From: Monocercomonoides exilis
Lineage: Eukaryota > Preaxostyla > Oxymonadida > Polymastigidae
Length of the DNA stretch: 64,000 bases
Direction of reading: 5' to 3'
Assembly: GCA_001643675.2 (NCBI GenBank)
Contig: LSRY02000067.1
Coordinates: forward strand, 2,501 to 66,500
The position numbers and the translations under genes are program-made. Positions 23,901 to 35,776 of the stretch are shown in pieces. Positions within the stretch are counted from its first letter, which is position 1, and each line of letters opens with the position of its first letter. Under the pieces are notes generated by a model. That model was not told the origin of the DNA. It did not search any database and saw only the letters and a list, made by a program, of their open reading frames with translations.

Positions 23901-24256
23901 CAACAAGCCGTCAATACATTTGCAAAGACGATGTTTCAACAGGGTCCTCAACAATTTCTTTATATAAAAGGAGATTAGAGAAGTTGAAAGTTATTGATAA
24001 AGAGAATGAAGAAGGCAGAATTATTTTTCCAAATAAGCTTTCAACTGAAAATATTGATGATAACGAAAATTACGATGAGACTGAAGATTCTGACATTGAG
24101 CCAATTCGCCGCAAAGTTCTCACTGACCAAAAACAAGTCAACGACAATGCAACAAAAGAAGTTATATTTATTGAAGAAGAGGAAGATGTGGATGAAGGTG
24201 TGATGCAGGAGGAAAAAGAGATGGGAAAGAAAAAATTGAAACGAATGAAGAAATAG
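20958..24256 (+). CDS. Transposase-family protein, copy 2 (no USP domain)
   Basis: Four exons: 20,958-21,126; 21,188-21,422; 21,509-22,693; 22,777-24,256. They sum to 3,069 nt, an exact multiple of three, giving 1,022 residues. Exons 1-2 encode the N-terminal helical domain shared with the genes at 39.2 and 62.1 kb. Exon 3 holds a Ser/Thr/Pro-rich linker made mostly of a 20-residue tandem repeat, in the place where the other two carry a ubiquitin protease. Exon 4 encodes AKRRTDMCNLC, then LLDFKQNW (first Asp codon 23,195), WADCGPHFRNG (Asp 23,447) and EGHGKSEVDGEFG (Asp 23,576, Glu 23,582). This is a DDE-type transposase layout. The C-terminus is Lys/Glu-rich. No break is seen, so it could be active or domesticated. 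No terminal inverted repeats were found around it. Confidence 0.8.
21127..21187 (+). other. Phase-1 intron in copy 2, conserved in copies 1 and 3
   Basis: 61 bp, GTTATATC..TGAATAG. It splits the codon after LN at the same protein position as the introns at 39,335 and 62,317. Confidence 0.8.
21423..21508 (+). other. Second intron in copy 2
   Basis: 86 bp, GTTTTTTT..GTTAAG. It joins PNSKKRS to KNTSES in frame and corresponds to the introns at 39,665 and 62,614. Confidence 0.65.
21962..22542 (+). repeat. 60-bp in-frame tandem repeat (about 9.7 units)
   Basis: Units read QLTPAST[M/T][F/S]SQPSS[A/S]PFPS[L/P]. Variant types (ACGTCT or ATGTTT; TCACTG or TCGCCT) are interspersed, which points to unequal crossing over or conversion. 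It lies inside exon 3 of the copy 2 gene. The repeat is so regular that it is open in several frames. Confidence 0.95.
22694..22776 (+). other. Third intron in copy 2
   Basis: 83 bp, GTTTGTTTTC..TTAAAAG. It links ELSDK to EKVVQENRKLFEKE and so joins the repeat linker to the DDE domain in one protein. Confidence 0.75.
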
Positions 24257-24259
24257 AAA

Positions 24260-25760
24260 GGAGAAGATGGAGAAGGTGAAGAAGAGGAAGAAGAGGAAAA
24301 GGAAGAAGAGGAAGATGAAGGAAGAGAAGGAGCAGAGGAAGGAGGAATGGTTTGTGTTGAAGTGGAACTTGGAAGAGAAAGATAAAAAGTGGGGAAAGAG
24401 TTTGAAGCAGCAGTTGTTTCAGAAGGAAGAAAGGAAGAAGGAGGAATATTCGAAGAAGAAGAAGAGGAAGAAGAAACAGTTGTAGCATTAGAAGAAGAAG
24501 GAGAAAAGGAACGAAAATCCTTCGAAATCAACTTATTCGAATTCTCCTTCATCATTTTCGATTCCAATTCCAAAAGCATTGCATATGACTTCTCATCTGA
24601 ATACAACAGCTTCGTCGTCACATTCACACTTGTCTTTCTCGCACTGGCTGTTCTGTTCGGGGTGGAAGCAATCAACATCTTGTCGAGTGTGCAGAGTGGT
24701 TCGAGCGGATCGAGTGGGTCAAGGAGATGGAGTGCCTGTGATAGGAAAAACTGGCCAGAAACAGATGCAGCAATGGATGTGGCAGTAGTGGAGTGGGTCT
24801 CAAGCAGTGTGGAGCTGGTGGAGAAAGAAGGGGAAGCAGAATGGGAACTGTCTGGAATCAATTTGCGGGTACTGAGGGCAGGCGAGAAGGAGAGGAAAGG
24901 CGGAAGCTGAGGTTCTCCCAAGGAAGAATTGTTCTGATTATCTGGAGACATGCTCAATGTATCTGAAGGGAAAAGCCGATTTTCCCCATCGAAGTCAGAT
25001 TTGAAGCGAGCGGAGTCAGAAAGCTGGCCAGCAGTGAGGTAAGATGGCATAAACAGCGTGGGAGAGTCCAATCTCAACGAGTAGCTGAGCACATCAGAAA
25101 CCGCATCGTCGTCCCGCAGCCGCACCGACTGCTCGCGGATGATTGAGTCGTGAAAGGCATCATACTTATATCTTGTGTTGTCTGCCTAACTCTCACTTTT
25201 GGTGTGTTCGAGTGGGAAACAAACCAGTGGCTCTGAAATTAAAGCAGTGTGATGGAGACCAGCAGGCTGCGCTCGAGATAGCTGTAGCTGATCACTTCAG
25301 CGGGGGATTTGAGGGATATTGAAGAAGAAGAAGAAGAAAGAGGAGGAGGAGAAGAGGAAGTAGCAGGAATAGGAGGAGATTCAGGAGGAGAAACTATAAC
25401 AGGATCAGTATCAGGATGTGAATGATGTAAAGGAGGAGCAGTAGTTGCATTTAATGAAGTCACCTTTGACTTCGTAATGGTAATAAGAGGAGTAGAAGGA
25501 GAAGAAAGAGAAGAAGGAGAATGAGAGAAAAAGGAGAATTGGTAGATGAAGATGGAGGAGATGGAGATGGAGAGGAAAAGGGAGATGGAGAAGGAGAAGA
25601 AACAGTTATAGAAGTTGAAGCAGTAGTAGTAGTATAACACGAAGAAGAAGAAGAAGAAAAAGAGTAAGAGAAAGAGTTAGAGTAAGAGGAGGAGGAGGTA
25701 GCGGAAGTGGTTGCAGTAATGGAGGAAGAGGAAGAGGAAGAAGAAGGGGATATAGATTGA
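24260..25760 (-). pseudogene. Unrecognised Ser-rich protein gene, probably decayed
   Basis: The minus strand carries protein-like sequence from about 25,330 down to about 24,500: SLKSPAEVISYSYLERSLL, a possible very short intron or break at 25,225-25,255, EPLVCFPLEHTKSES, a TAG, then ADNTRYKYDAFHDSIIREQ, RLRDDDAVSDVLSYSLRLDS, SLGEPQLPPFLSFSPAL, LLDPLDPLEPLCTLDKMLIA and LLYSDEKSYAMLLELESKMM. Both ends dissolve into Ser/Pro microsatellite, and the 3' end abuts the copy 2 transposase gene. No family is recognised. Confidence 0.45.
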
Positions 25761-27050
25761 AGCTTTCAAGGAATATTTATTTAAGATGAGTTTTTAAATT
25801 GAAGGTTAAGTCGATATTTCAATGTTTAGAATTGTTGATAGAAGAAAGTTGACATTTCTTTTGATTTCCTGAATGATTTTGAAACCCTTTTAAAGTTGTG
25901 TTTTGCTGAAGACCATGAAGACGAAAGGAGAGTATTCGATCTTCTCAATAATTGATCACATAAGGATAAAAGAATCCCTCGAGTTCTATTCAAAATGGAA
26001 ATCTTTCTATTCATTCTTATACAAAAGAATATGAATTCAAGAAAAATAACTTTCCTTCAAAATCATATGACGCTTTTCATTTGATGAGGAATAAACTGGC
26101 TGATGCATTTCTTGAGTGTGTTTCGTTGTTAAGCAGTTTTCCTCCTTCTTCTCCAAATCTCATTTCAGCTGAAATGAAAGCTGACTTAAATGAACAAATC
26201 CGATAATAATATCCAATCTAATAATAAATTTTCTTTTGATGTTTCACTCTCAATGAACTGAAGATTATCCATCTTTTCTGTTGGTGCTGGACTTCATTCC
26301 TTTTCTTCGTGGCACAAGATAATAAAAATTAAGAAGCATTGGGGCCTTGATCCTCTTCCATTTTTCAAGCATCTTCTCTTTGTTCAAGTTCTTTTCTTTT
26401 CTTTTGCTCAATCAATTTGTGATGATTTTCAGAATTTCATTTCTTTTCATCATTCATAACCCAATGATCCTTTTCAAATAGCTCAAAAAGACAATAATTC
26501 ACTAAATATGTTTGACATTCAACAATAACTTATTATCGTTTTCAGTTTCTTTCTTCTTTGCAGTGAACTGATAAATATCTTTCATTCTTGTCTTTTGTCT
26601 ATCTGTTTCCATTTTAAATTGGTTCAAACTCCACTTCTGCATTATCAATTTATTTCTTTCCGTTATCAGAATAAAATTCTCTTCATAAACCAGAAAGAAT
26701 CACAACATCAGCTTTCGAATGTATTGAGTGAATTTATGTTGGGCCGATCAAAAAATAATAGTTTTTGGCTTATCTGGAAGCACATCGCTGCATTTAACTG
26801 TTTCATTGCTTCTTCCATGTTGCTTCTTGTTTATATGTTGTAAATATTTATTTTTGGTGATGTTAACCTTTTTATTTACGATTATTGACAGCATTTGATA
26901 AAACGAAATTGTATTGCATTATTCAAGCTTAATTTAGTGAATGGTGCATGCTTTGCAATTAACAGAAATAATTTGTTCATAAGTTATATCAAAAAATGTG
27001 GAATATCGGAGATGAAAACAAAGAATAAACTTTCTGGTCTGTTCATTTTC
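25761..27050. other. AT-rich DNA with no supported gene
   Basis: Short fragments such as CFAEDHEDERRVFDLLNN (about 25,890-25,955) hint at decayed coding sequence, but no complete frame or known family is visible. Confidence 0.4.
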
Positions 27051-27054
27051 ATAT

Positions 27055-28452
27055 TTGATGAAAAGAAAGTTTGATTCATACTATTATAATACAGATTTTA
27101 AAGAACAGCTTTTTGAAATGGTGCATTGCAATGAGTTCGATCAAAAACAGAATATAGAAGAAATGAATGAAATAATTGACAATATGAATGAAAAAGAAAT
27201 AAAAGTCTATTTTCTCAACAGAATTGTTCGATTGGATGGATGAAATGACTGAAGAAAAGATAATTTCCTTAAAGCTTGTCGTATGGTGTTGAAACTCATT
27301 GAACGTTGCAGTTATCTGAAAAGGTTTTGCGTTTTGAGTTATCGATTATCTTCATTGAACAAAAAATTTGAGAAGATATATGAAGACGAAGGAAAAAAGG
27401 AATAAGTGAATGAAAATCTGCTGAACGATCTTTACTAATGCTCTCCTTTACTGATTGAATGATTCATTTTTGAGGAATTGATATCGATTTGCGTTCCTTG
27501 CTTCTGAAGGTTGCCTTGAGGAAAGAGGAAAGTTAGGAAACTCAAGAAGTTGAAATGGCTTCACTTGCATTGAGCAATGTTAAATTTTATGTATGAGTGC
27601 TTCTGTATCATTTTTGACATAATTGATTATTCCCCATCTTTTTATATTAGAAAATGGAACCAAAACTGTAACAGAATTAAATAACAGACATTGAGAAATA
27701 ACATCAGGAGCATCGTAATCTCTCACGACTTGTGCATCGATCTGCTTATGAATTATTGATTAACAGTTTTTTTTATTTGAAAATTAAGAAGGAATGATTG
27801 TGAATGAGCTGCATTTTGTGAGAGAGGCAGTAAAAGAGTTGGATGAGGGGAAAGATTATGTCGATTAGAAGAAGAAAGAAAATAAGTAGAGAAAATCGAA
27901 AGAAATAAAAATGATGATGAAATGGTAAATAATAATACAGAAATATTTTAACTTTCTTTTAGAGAAAGATAAATTTGTGAGATCGACAACATGCATTGCA
28001 GATTTTTGCAGAGCAGCCAGGGGAGACACAAAGAGTAATATACGATCGATGCTTTTCATTTTTAGTAAATCTATTTGAAGAAAAAAATAAACTCTGAAAA
28101 TTGTTTGTTGAGTGAAGAAGCCATTGACTTCTTTTTGGAGGAAATGCACCAGCCATCAATTGACAATGTTGAAAAAAGGAAAATAGAAACATTTTTTCGA
28201 ATATTTGCAATTAATTGAGGAGAAAAAAAGGAAGAAGAAAATGGTATGATGAAATTGTCTTTATTTGTCGAATATGTGGAACGAAAAGTCCAAAGAAGAA
28301 CGCGAAAAGGCAAAGCAAGAAATGATGATTTATAGAAAAATGAGAGATAAGATAGAAGAAGACGGATATGAATATCTTGTTATCAGTTTCAATGGATTTA
28401 TTTTTTAAAGCTCTATGAAGCGAGATTCATCAATGAATCTGAATGATTATTT
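27055..28452 (+). pseudogene. Helical-repeat family pseudogene
   Basis: A plus-strand relative of the 2.5- and 6.2-kb genes. Recognisable pieces in order: NIEEMNEIIDNMNEKEIK (about 27,155-27,215); FEKIYEDEGKKE and NENLLNDLY (about 27,370-27,440); ISICVPCF (about 27,483); MIVNELHFVREAVKELDEG (about 27,795-27,850); EEAIDFFLEEMHQPSIDN (about 28,120-28,170); and a degenerate C-terminus ending SMNLNDYL (about 28,430-28,452). Many stops and frameshifts show it is dead. Confidence 0.8.
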
Positions 28453-28511
28453 GGTTCTTTGCTAATCATCAGATTTTATTTATTGGCAAAAAGATAGTTT
28501 CATCATCATTT

Positions 28512-28623
28512 TCTTCTTCTTTCTCTTCTTCTTCCTCCTCTTCTTCTTCCTCCTCCTCCTCCTCCTCCTCCTCCTCCTCTTCTTCTTCTTCTTCTTCTTC
28601 TTCTTCTTCTTCTTCTTCTTCTG
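28512..28623. repeat. (CTT/CCT)n microsatellite
   Basis: Pyrimidine triplet tract giving poly-Ser, poly-Leu or (minus strand) poly-Glu frames. Confidence 0.9.
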
Positions 28624-28631
28624 CATTTTGA

Positions 28632-29190
28632 ATGTTTATGAAAACAGAAAAATTAGAGAATGGAAGAGAAAAAGCAAATGAAGATTTTTCCATTGAACAT
28701 AGCAATCGTTTGTATCAAAGCTGTGAATTCATTCGCAATGTCTTTTCAATTCATTCTCAACAACCAAAATTGAAGGTTTTATATATGAATGAATGCATTT
28801 CATTTGTATTGGGCTTGAAAAAAAAGCGGATTTGGAAGAATAGATTTTTGGAACGTTACATGAATTGAAGAAAAATGGAGATGAAAAGAACAATTTTTGA
28901 GCAGAGGTTGAGATAGATTGGGCAAAGAGATAGAATAACATGAAAAATGATTGATGAATGAAGAAATATTTATTTATGTGATAACAAATCAACTGAAAAG
29001 GAAATACATTTGGAGCAGAACTTTTGGATGATTTTATTGGAAAAGAATGTGAGTGGGATATCTTCTCTTTCTCCATCAATTGGAAAAAGCCGAAGAAAGC
29101 AGAATGATGAAAGAAAAAGGAAGAGAAAGAGATGGAATCTGAGTGAAATTAAGAAGAATTGCATTTTGAGACGAAATGAATGAGACAAGT
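28632..29190 (+). pseudogene. Unrecognised degenerate coding stretch
   Basis: The frame from 28,632 reads SNRLYQSCEFIRNVFSIHSQ and then shows repeated stops with Lys/Glu-rich pieces to about 29,190. No family is recognised, and it may only be compositional. Confidence 0.25.
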
Positions 29191-29827
29191 GTCCTTATTC
29201 AAGAAGAAGAGATGAAAAGAATGAAGAGAAAAGCGAAGGGCAACAATGGGGAAGAAAAGAATAAAGAGATATGAAAAACTGAACAAAAATGAGAAGAATG
29301 TGAAGAGCAATTAATTATGATTGACTTGTTCTGTCATTCCCATTCTGAATTGGAGCATTGGATCAGCTTCTTTTTCAGCCATGTTTGCTGTTGTGTATGG
29401 TACACATAAAATTTATCGCTTGATTATTTAGCAAACATTTCTTTATTGATACTCTTGAATTCTTCTCAAGAATTTTCATTTCATTTCTTTTTCTTCTTCT
29501 CGAATTCATCGAGAATGCGAAGAGAAAGAGAAAAAGCAAAGGAAACTTGAAGTTTCAAGAAAAAATAACCAAACAATTCATTTTTCATGAAAAAACGAAT
29601 CTTATTTTAGAAGATATGATGCAAATATTCGTTCAATGAGGATTTTTAATGGAAATAAAAAAAAATAGATAAAAATGGAATTTTTGATTTGGCTTTAACA
29701 TTTTCATTAAAAAGAAAGTAAAAACATTTATAATAATTCTTCAATCTATTTTTTGTAATTTTGAGGAAAGAATTTAAAAGAAAAATATAATTTTTGAGCT
29801 TCAAAAAGAAATAAATTTGGTTAAGTG

Positions 29828-29945
29828 TTTACAAAATAACCGTATATATCCAACGATAATTCACAACTGTTGTTTTCTTCGAGGGAACTTAATTATTCAT
29901 GAAAGCTTGTGATATCATCTTTAAATCATTCTTCTTCTCTGCGCA
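29828..29945 (-). pseudogene. 3'-end fragment of a helical-repeat family gene
   Basis: The plus strand reads TTTACAAAATAACCGTATAT then ATCCAACGATAA and CATGAAAGCTTGTGATATCA, aligning with the 3' ends of the genes at 2,535 and 6,243. Only the last exon's terminal codons survive, on the minus strand. Confidence 0.6.
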
Positions 29946-31180
29946 GAAGCAAAGATACTTCGCCTCATTGATAATAAATAATCAACCTTAAATGTGATAA
30001 ATCTTCGATTACCTTTTATTATTTCAGGAAAAGAAATAAAATGAAAAAAAAATCAACCTTTCGGTTCGTTCAGTAGTGATTGCTTTTCGAAAAAGAAACA
30101 GCAAAAATAAATGCAGCAAACCTCACTGAACTTTAATCAAATGATTGCTTCTTGCAAATATGAAAAATGTTTGTTGGTTATATTTTTGCAACAGATGTAA
30201 TTAAATAAGTGTTCACTGGAACATACGAGATACAATCAGTTGCATAATGCATTTTTCGAAATATTTTATTTGAATGTTAATAAGAAATAAACAAATTAAA
30301 CCGTTGTTGCCTTGAGGAGAGATGAAATCAGGAAAAGTTCATTCAAAATATTTCACTTTTTGTATAATTGTTTTAATGCAATTTTGGTTCTTTGAAAACT
30401 TTTGAAAAGTGAGAATAATGTTGATATTGTGATTTGCACTTTAATGGAACATGGCAGTTTAATGTTATATTATTTATTATTTGAAAAAAAGCAAATGTCA
30501 GACGATCTCTGATTTTTCAAAAAGAATTTCTGACCCGTTTCTTTTATTCTGCACGCATGATGCCCATCTTGAGAATCATTCTTCCACATGGTTTGCTTTT
30601 GGAATTATGACAATTCTGAAAAAAAGCTTTCAAAAGTATTGTTATTTATCCAAGATCAATAGAAATTTATTTCTGTTAGGCCTGTTCGAAGAAGAATATG
30701 CACAATTATCCAATACAATGCAGTATTCAGATTAAAATAAGATAGGCTACGAACGAAATTCAAAAAAAAAAGAAGTTTTGACAAACTTTTTCCTATTCGT
30801 TAAGAAATGAATGGATTAATGGAAATAATTGCATATATTTCCGGTCATTTTCTCTGAATTTGTATGAAATGCTCTGGTTAACTTGGTTTGTTGTTGGAAA
30901 TTCCTATTTCACAATTATTATTTTTTAATTTGAATTTCTTGTATACTTTTGCGAATATTGTTAAAATTTTTCTGCATAAAACTTCTGATAAAACAAAAGT
31001 CGAAGTGAAGAAAATAATTGGTGAGAAACAAGTTGTTCGATCCCCTGCCAAAGAATTCGCTATTCAAATCGTATCCGATTGAGAATATATTATTATGTTT
31101 GTGTTCTCAACATGTTTAATTATCACACTCCTGCTTATAATTATGTATCACTCATTTTCTTTTTTTATCTCCTCTTTCTG
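29946..31180. other. AT-rich DNA, no supported gene
   Basis: No conserved frame. The phrase GATCTCTGATTTTTCAAAAAG at about 30,500 recurs at about 34,853, a possible dispersed-repeat remnant. Confidence 0.4.
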
Positions 31181-31235
31181 TTCACAGAGTCAGTTGTAGT
31201 TACTCAAAAAGATGTACAACATACAGTTCACTTGG

Positions 31236-31381
31236 ATCTTTTTCTTTCACCAGAGCAACCGAGAAACCCAGACAGGCTGCAAAGTTGGTAACGAAGTTTC
31301 GTGGAGAAACGCCAATCTTGGGACAGTTGCTGATGATTACGAACGCAGAAGAAGTTGTTGCAGCGAAGCCTACTAATTAAT
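31236..31381 (+). pseudogene. Unassigned exon-like fragment
   Basis: Reads ATEKPRQAAKLVTKFRGETP then ILGQLLMITNAEEVVAAKPTN and a stop. It looks protein-like but matches nothing I know, and it lies 500 bp upstream of the helicase pseudogene. Confidence 0.3.
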
Positions 31382-31883
31382 AAATAAGATTAAGCAATGA
31401 AACATTTTTCTTTTCATTGACCAGAGTTGTGACGGTTTCAATAAAGGCCAATTTTTTGGGGAAAAAAATGACAACGAAGAGAAATATCGAAAGCCGCTGT
31501 GATTTATTTCATTTATTGGATGTGTGGCATTGTGTTTGTGCGGGCTGTGAAGAATATTGTGGAATTCCTTTTTTTGTCCAGCTTCAAGGTGAATGAAATT
31601 TGCAATGACAAAGAAAGAGACAACAATAGTGAACAAGATTGGCATTCATTAAAGAGCTCTATCCAGAATTCAGAGTATTTTTGCCTTCCATATCAACTTT
31701 TTTATATCCGATTCCTTTCTTGATTTCTTCTTCGTCCTCCACTCTCTGTTCACAAAGAAAAACAGAAACTTGCTTTTGCATTATCACCGAACCTTTTAGA
31801 CATATCCTTTGGCTCTGAGCCTCATTTGTTTCGTGGATCAACCATCTTTGCTGATTTGTTCCATATTCAAAGCCTTATTCAGT

Positions 31884-33368
31884 GTGTGCTGATCTCGTGG
31901 GATCAGGGTTGCTTGCTATTCCATCGCGTGTGAAGCACTATGCAATGAATGTACTGCGAGCTAAGCGCAGCGGAATTATCGGAGACCGTTCAAAGCGTTT
32001 TGGATTTATTCACAGATGTTGAAGCATCTTCTGCGAGCAGAAAGCTTAGGCGAACGAGCTGTACGTGTGCACCAAGTTGAATTCTTACCGCTGCCAACCA
32101 TTGCATGTTGGTATTGTCTAGGCACAGAGAGAACAGACGCTGCAGTCGTTAAGGACGGGGAACATTGCTGTGCTGATTGCCTCTGATGCGGCAGCGCGAG
32201 GTATTGATATTCCACAAGTGGATCTGATTATTGTGACGTATGCGCCGACAGACACAGAGACATACGTGCATCACTTGGGGAGAACAGGACGGTGCGGACG
32301 AGGAGGCACATGCTTTGTGCTGCACAACCAGACCGATGAATACCGCCTAGCATTGGTGGAGCGGCAGAGCGCTATTCGGTTCGAACACATTTCGGAGCCT
32401 TCTGTTGTGCAAATGATGAGATATGTAGGAAGAGAAACTACAAAGCAGATTATGCCTGTTTCAGGTTCGCTTGTGCAGTTCTTCAAATCTGTTGCGCGGT
32501 TGCTGATGAAGAACTGGGAGGAAGTGATGCAGGTGATGAGAACTGGGCTGAATGAAGACGAGAAGCAGAGTAAGGAAGAAGATGAGGAAAGGTTAGAAAG
32601 ACAGCTTGCTCTATTAAAACGAAATGAAGCTGATAAAGAAGAGGATGCTGAGGATGAAGAAAACAATGAAGAAGAAACTGAAGAAAGCAAAGAGAAAGAG
32701 AAAGAGAAAAAGGAAAAGAAAGATGATATTGCCGCAAAGGACAATACAACGAAAAAGGAACGGTGTGAAATGAAGAAAGTCCAGAGGAACACGCTGACAT
32801 TGCCATATTGTGCGATTGTGTTGATGGCAGGCTATTCAAAGCCCATCAAAATGCGATCTCTCATTCCAAGCGCAGCTGGACTTACGACTCTGTTCTTTGC
32901 TGTGAATGATCGCCATCCTTCTGTGAATCAGCGCTTCTCCTTTCAGCTGCTGCCACCTCCGCTGCAAGGCAGGAGAATCCATTCCAGATCCAGTCGCCCA
33001 TGCTTGTGTGGTCCAATCTTCATGCTTTGCTCCCTCACGAAATGATCGATTTAGTGCAGTACATGAGGCTTTGTGCGGATCTGTGATAGGTGGTTTTTGA
33101 TGTTCAGAGTGAAAACACAGACACGTTTGTCAGAGTGTTTGCTGCTCATCGCTTTTTGTCTCTAACGACTGTCACAGAGCTTCCAAAGCTGCGCGTTAGA
33201 GAAAAGGACTCAGCTGCGAGCGGTGGAAGAGGAAGATATGGCGGAGGATTTGGAAGTGGCAATGGGAGAAAAAGAAGTTGACGGGCGACAGATATGGTCG
33301 ATATGGAGGAGGATGTGTCGGAGGAAGATGAGTTGATTCAAAATGGAGATAGTGAGGAGGGGGATTGA
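31884..33368 (+). pseudogene. DDX21/DDX50-like DEAD-box RNA helicase pseudogene
   Basis: The piece at 31,884-32,000 (VGSGLLAIPSRVKHYAMNVL) corresponds to the linker after the first RecA domain. After a deletion and a frame break, 32,120-33,045 gives the second RecA domain: QTLQSLRTGNIAVLIASDAA, then AARGIDIPQVDLIIVTYAP, HHLGRTGRCGRGG (motif VI) and GIRFEH-like RFEHISEP. Next come a Glu/Lys insert and a GUCT domain (CAIVLMAGYSKPIKMRSLIP, AAGLTTLFFAVNDR, then FAAHRFLSLTTVTELPKL near 33,137). The C-terminus is Gly/Arg-rich (GGRGRYGGGFGSGNGRKRS). The family unwinds rRNA precursors in nucleoli. The DEAD motif half is missing and several frameshifts are present, so it is a remnant. Confidence 0.8.
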
Positions 33369-33811
33369 GTGGTTGATTTTAACAGAAGCAAAGACAGCGT
33401 TGGAAAAAGAAACTTCTGAAAATAAGCTTTTTGAAAATGATGCTTTGGCTTATTTATTCAACACAAAATCTGCTTTTGAATGTATAGTTTTAAATTCGAT
33501 TTATATATTTTGAACTTTATTGAAAACAAAGAGAATTTTCATTTTAATGTTTTGAAAAACAACACGAGCAAAATCTTCATATCAGACAGGCGAAGTGTAT
33601 GAAAATCATTGACAAATAAATACTATTTCATTGTAAAATTCTCTTTTTGAATAAATTGAAGATGAAACGATATCAAAGACAAAATTTAAAAACGAAATCG
33701 ATCGATACATCGAATTTGAATAAAAATGATAATAAAAGCATGCAAAGCAATGAACAACTTTTAAAATTAAATGAAGGAAATATTTTCATCAAAGAATATT
33801 TATTATCAACA
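33369..33811. other. AT-rich spacer
   Basis: Follows the helicase pseudogene. One short Lys/Asn-rich frame is unsupported. Confidence 0.4.
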
Positions 33812-34336
33812 TTACATCCGCTTTTCAGTCCTCTTCTTTAGCATTATCCAAATTGAGAGCACCACCAATTTCTTCGTCGCTCCCTTCTTCTTGTTCATCA
33901 GCAGCTCAGGCGCCTTCCACAGTATGCACTTCTTCTTGAGATCATCTTCGTGCTCAAAAGTAGAAGATAGTAGCAGAAGTTTGGTGAACCGCTCACTCTT
34001 TATAGAAACATCAGAGGAAAATGTAACTAGAGGAGAGGTCAAAGAGAAGGATGACGAATCAGAAAATGAGTCATTTGAAGACGAGCAATCTGAGTGGATC
34101 CCAACTCAGATAACTTTGCACTCAGAGAAAAGAACAACCAGGTACAGAAAGAGGTTCGATTGGAGTTTGCCTTTCATTTCGCAAAAGCAGTGAAGCGCGT
34201 GATTATCCAAGAAGAACAAGACCTGTACAGCTGTTTGTTCAATTTTCTGCAAAGAGCAAATTTCCATTTCTTTCTTCTGGTTCTTTCCATAAAGCAGTTT
34301 TAACAGCATAAATATTTGATCAAGAAAAATTGTCAT
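33812..34336 (-). pseudogene. Protein-kinase-like domain fragment
   Basis: The minus strand reads DDLKKKCILWKAPELLMNKK then ATKKLVVLSIWIML. W-K-A-P-E-L with the following V.S.G.ML-like stretch is kinase subdomain VIII-IX. I recall this kinase-like domain at the cytoplasmic end of the beta-helix surface proteins of this organism. The ATP-binding lobe and HRD/DFG motifs are absent, so this is a fragment. Confidence 0.5.
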
Positions 34337-35776
34337 AAGCTAATAATTTAATTTATCGCGATAAATGATAATTCAAAAATAACAAAAGAAATATTAATTT
34401 GTTATTTTCATTAATCAAAAAATGATTATTAAAAAATAAAACAACAAAAAAGAATAACGACAAATAATAAAACACACATGATAAATGTAATTTAAATGCA
34501 AATGATAACTCATTTTTTTGATTCAAGCTTCATTTTCAATTAAGGAAATTAAAATTCTTATAGTTGTTATAATTTTCGAATAATGAATAACCATCATCAC
34601 CAAAGATGTGGTTTAAAAAGTCGTTTGGAATACAAACTATGAAAATAACGAATTCTTCTCGTGTCAATGTAAATATGAATTGTTAATGAAAAAGAAATTT
34701 CCCTTTAATATTTATTTTGATAAAAGCTATTTTGGTTTGTGAAAAATAAGAAAAATTAAGAAATGTGTTTCGTTTGTGATAAATAAATAAATGGTGCATA
34801 ATCGTTTTTGGATATATTATTATTTATTTCTGAAAAAATAATAACGGGAAGATCTCTGATTTTTCAAAAAGATTATGCCAGGTGGCAAAAAGTAAGGATG
34901 TGAAAAGAATGAGAGCATTTGGAGGGAGCAGAAGAAAAGAATCGATACCAAATGGAGCTGTTGAGAGGTGGAGGAGAAGGAGTTCTGGAGGGTGATGGAG
35001 AAGAAATATATTCTGATGATAATTGGCGGTGAAGCAGAAGAGGAGGTCTTTTGTGAGAAATATGAAAGGATGTTTGCTTTGGATGAAGGGAGTTTGACTT
35101 TTTCGATCATAAAAACAATAAAGCTGTTTGTGGATGACTGATCTGAGAAGGAAGAAGAAGAAGAAGGTGTTGATGATGAAGAGAAGATGTCTAAAGTGGA
35201 CTCTGAAAAGAGAAAGCCAGCGTGTGTGGAAAGGAGGCAGTCATCGGCGTCACCGAAATATCTGTTGAAGCAAATGGGGAGGTGGAGATGGCACATAGTT
35301 CAGTCTTTTTTATCTGTTCTGTTTCCAATGGCAGCAGAAACTCTGAGAAGCTATCCTGGAAGAGATCCGCAGCCCATGCTTCGCGATCAAAACTGATTAA
35401 AAAAAGTGATTAAATGAGGGATGATTCATATGTTTGAATATTAATTGATTGAATTAATTGAAATAAAAATATGAATAAGATAAATTTGAAAAACGAGAAA
35501 TGGAATAAAAGCAAAATATTTAATAATAGAAAAATATTACAAACCTTATAAAATGAGGAATTGTGCCTTCATCGTTTCTCGCACAGAGTTTAATGGAGAT
35601 TGTTTGTATGAGTCACAACAGAGTGGAAAGATAAGGTGTTTCAATGATTTCTATGCAGAAGCAGTTCAGACAGGCATTTCGATGCAGGTTGTCAATGCAC
35701 ACACTCACAAAATGACCAATGCGATCAACTAACAAATCCCTGTCAAGAATGTCTGTTCACAAGAAAATGAGAAAAA
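34337..35776. other. Intergenic DNA with unrecognised fragments
   Basis: AT-rich. At about 35,190-35,400 a plus frame reads CGKEAVIGVTEISVEANGEV and is GC-richer than its surroundings. It may be a gene fragment, but nothing identifies it. Confidence 0.35.
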
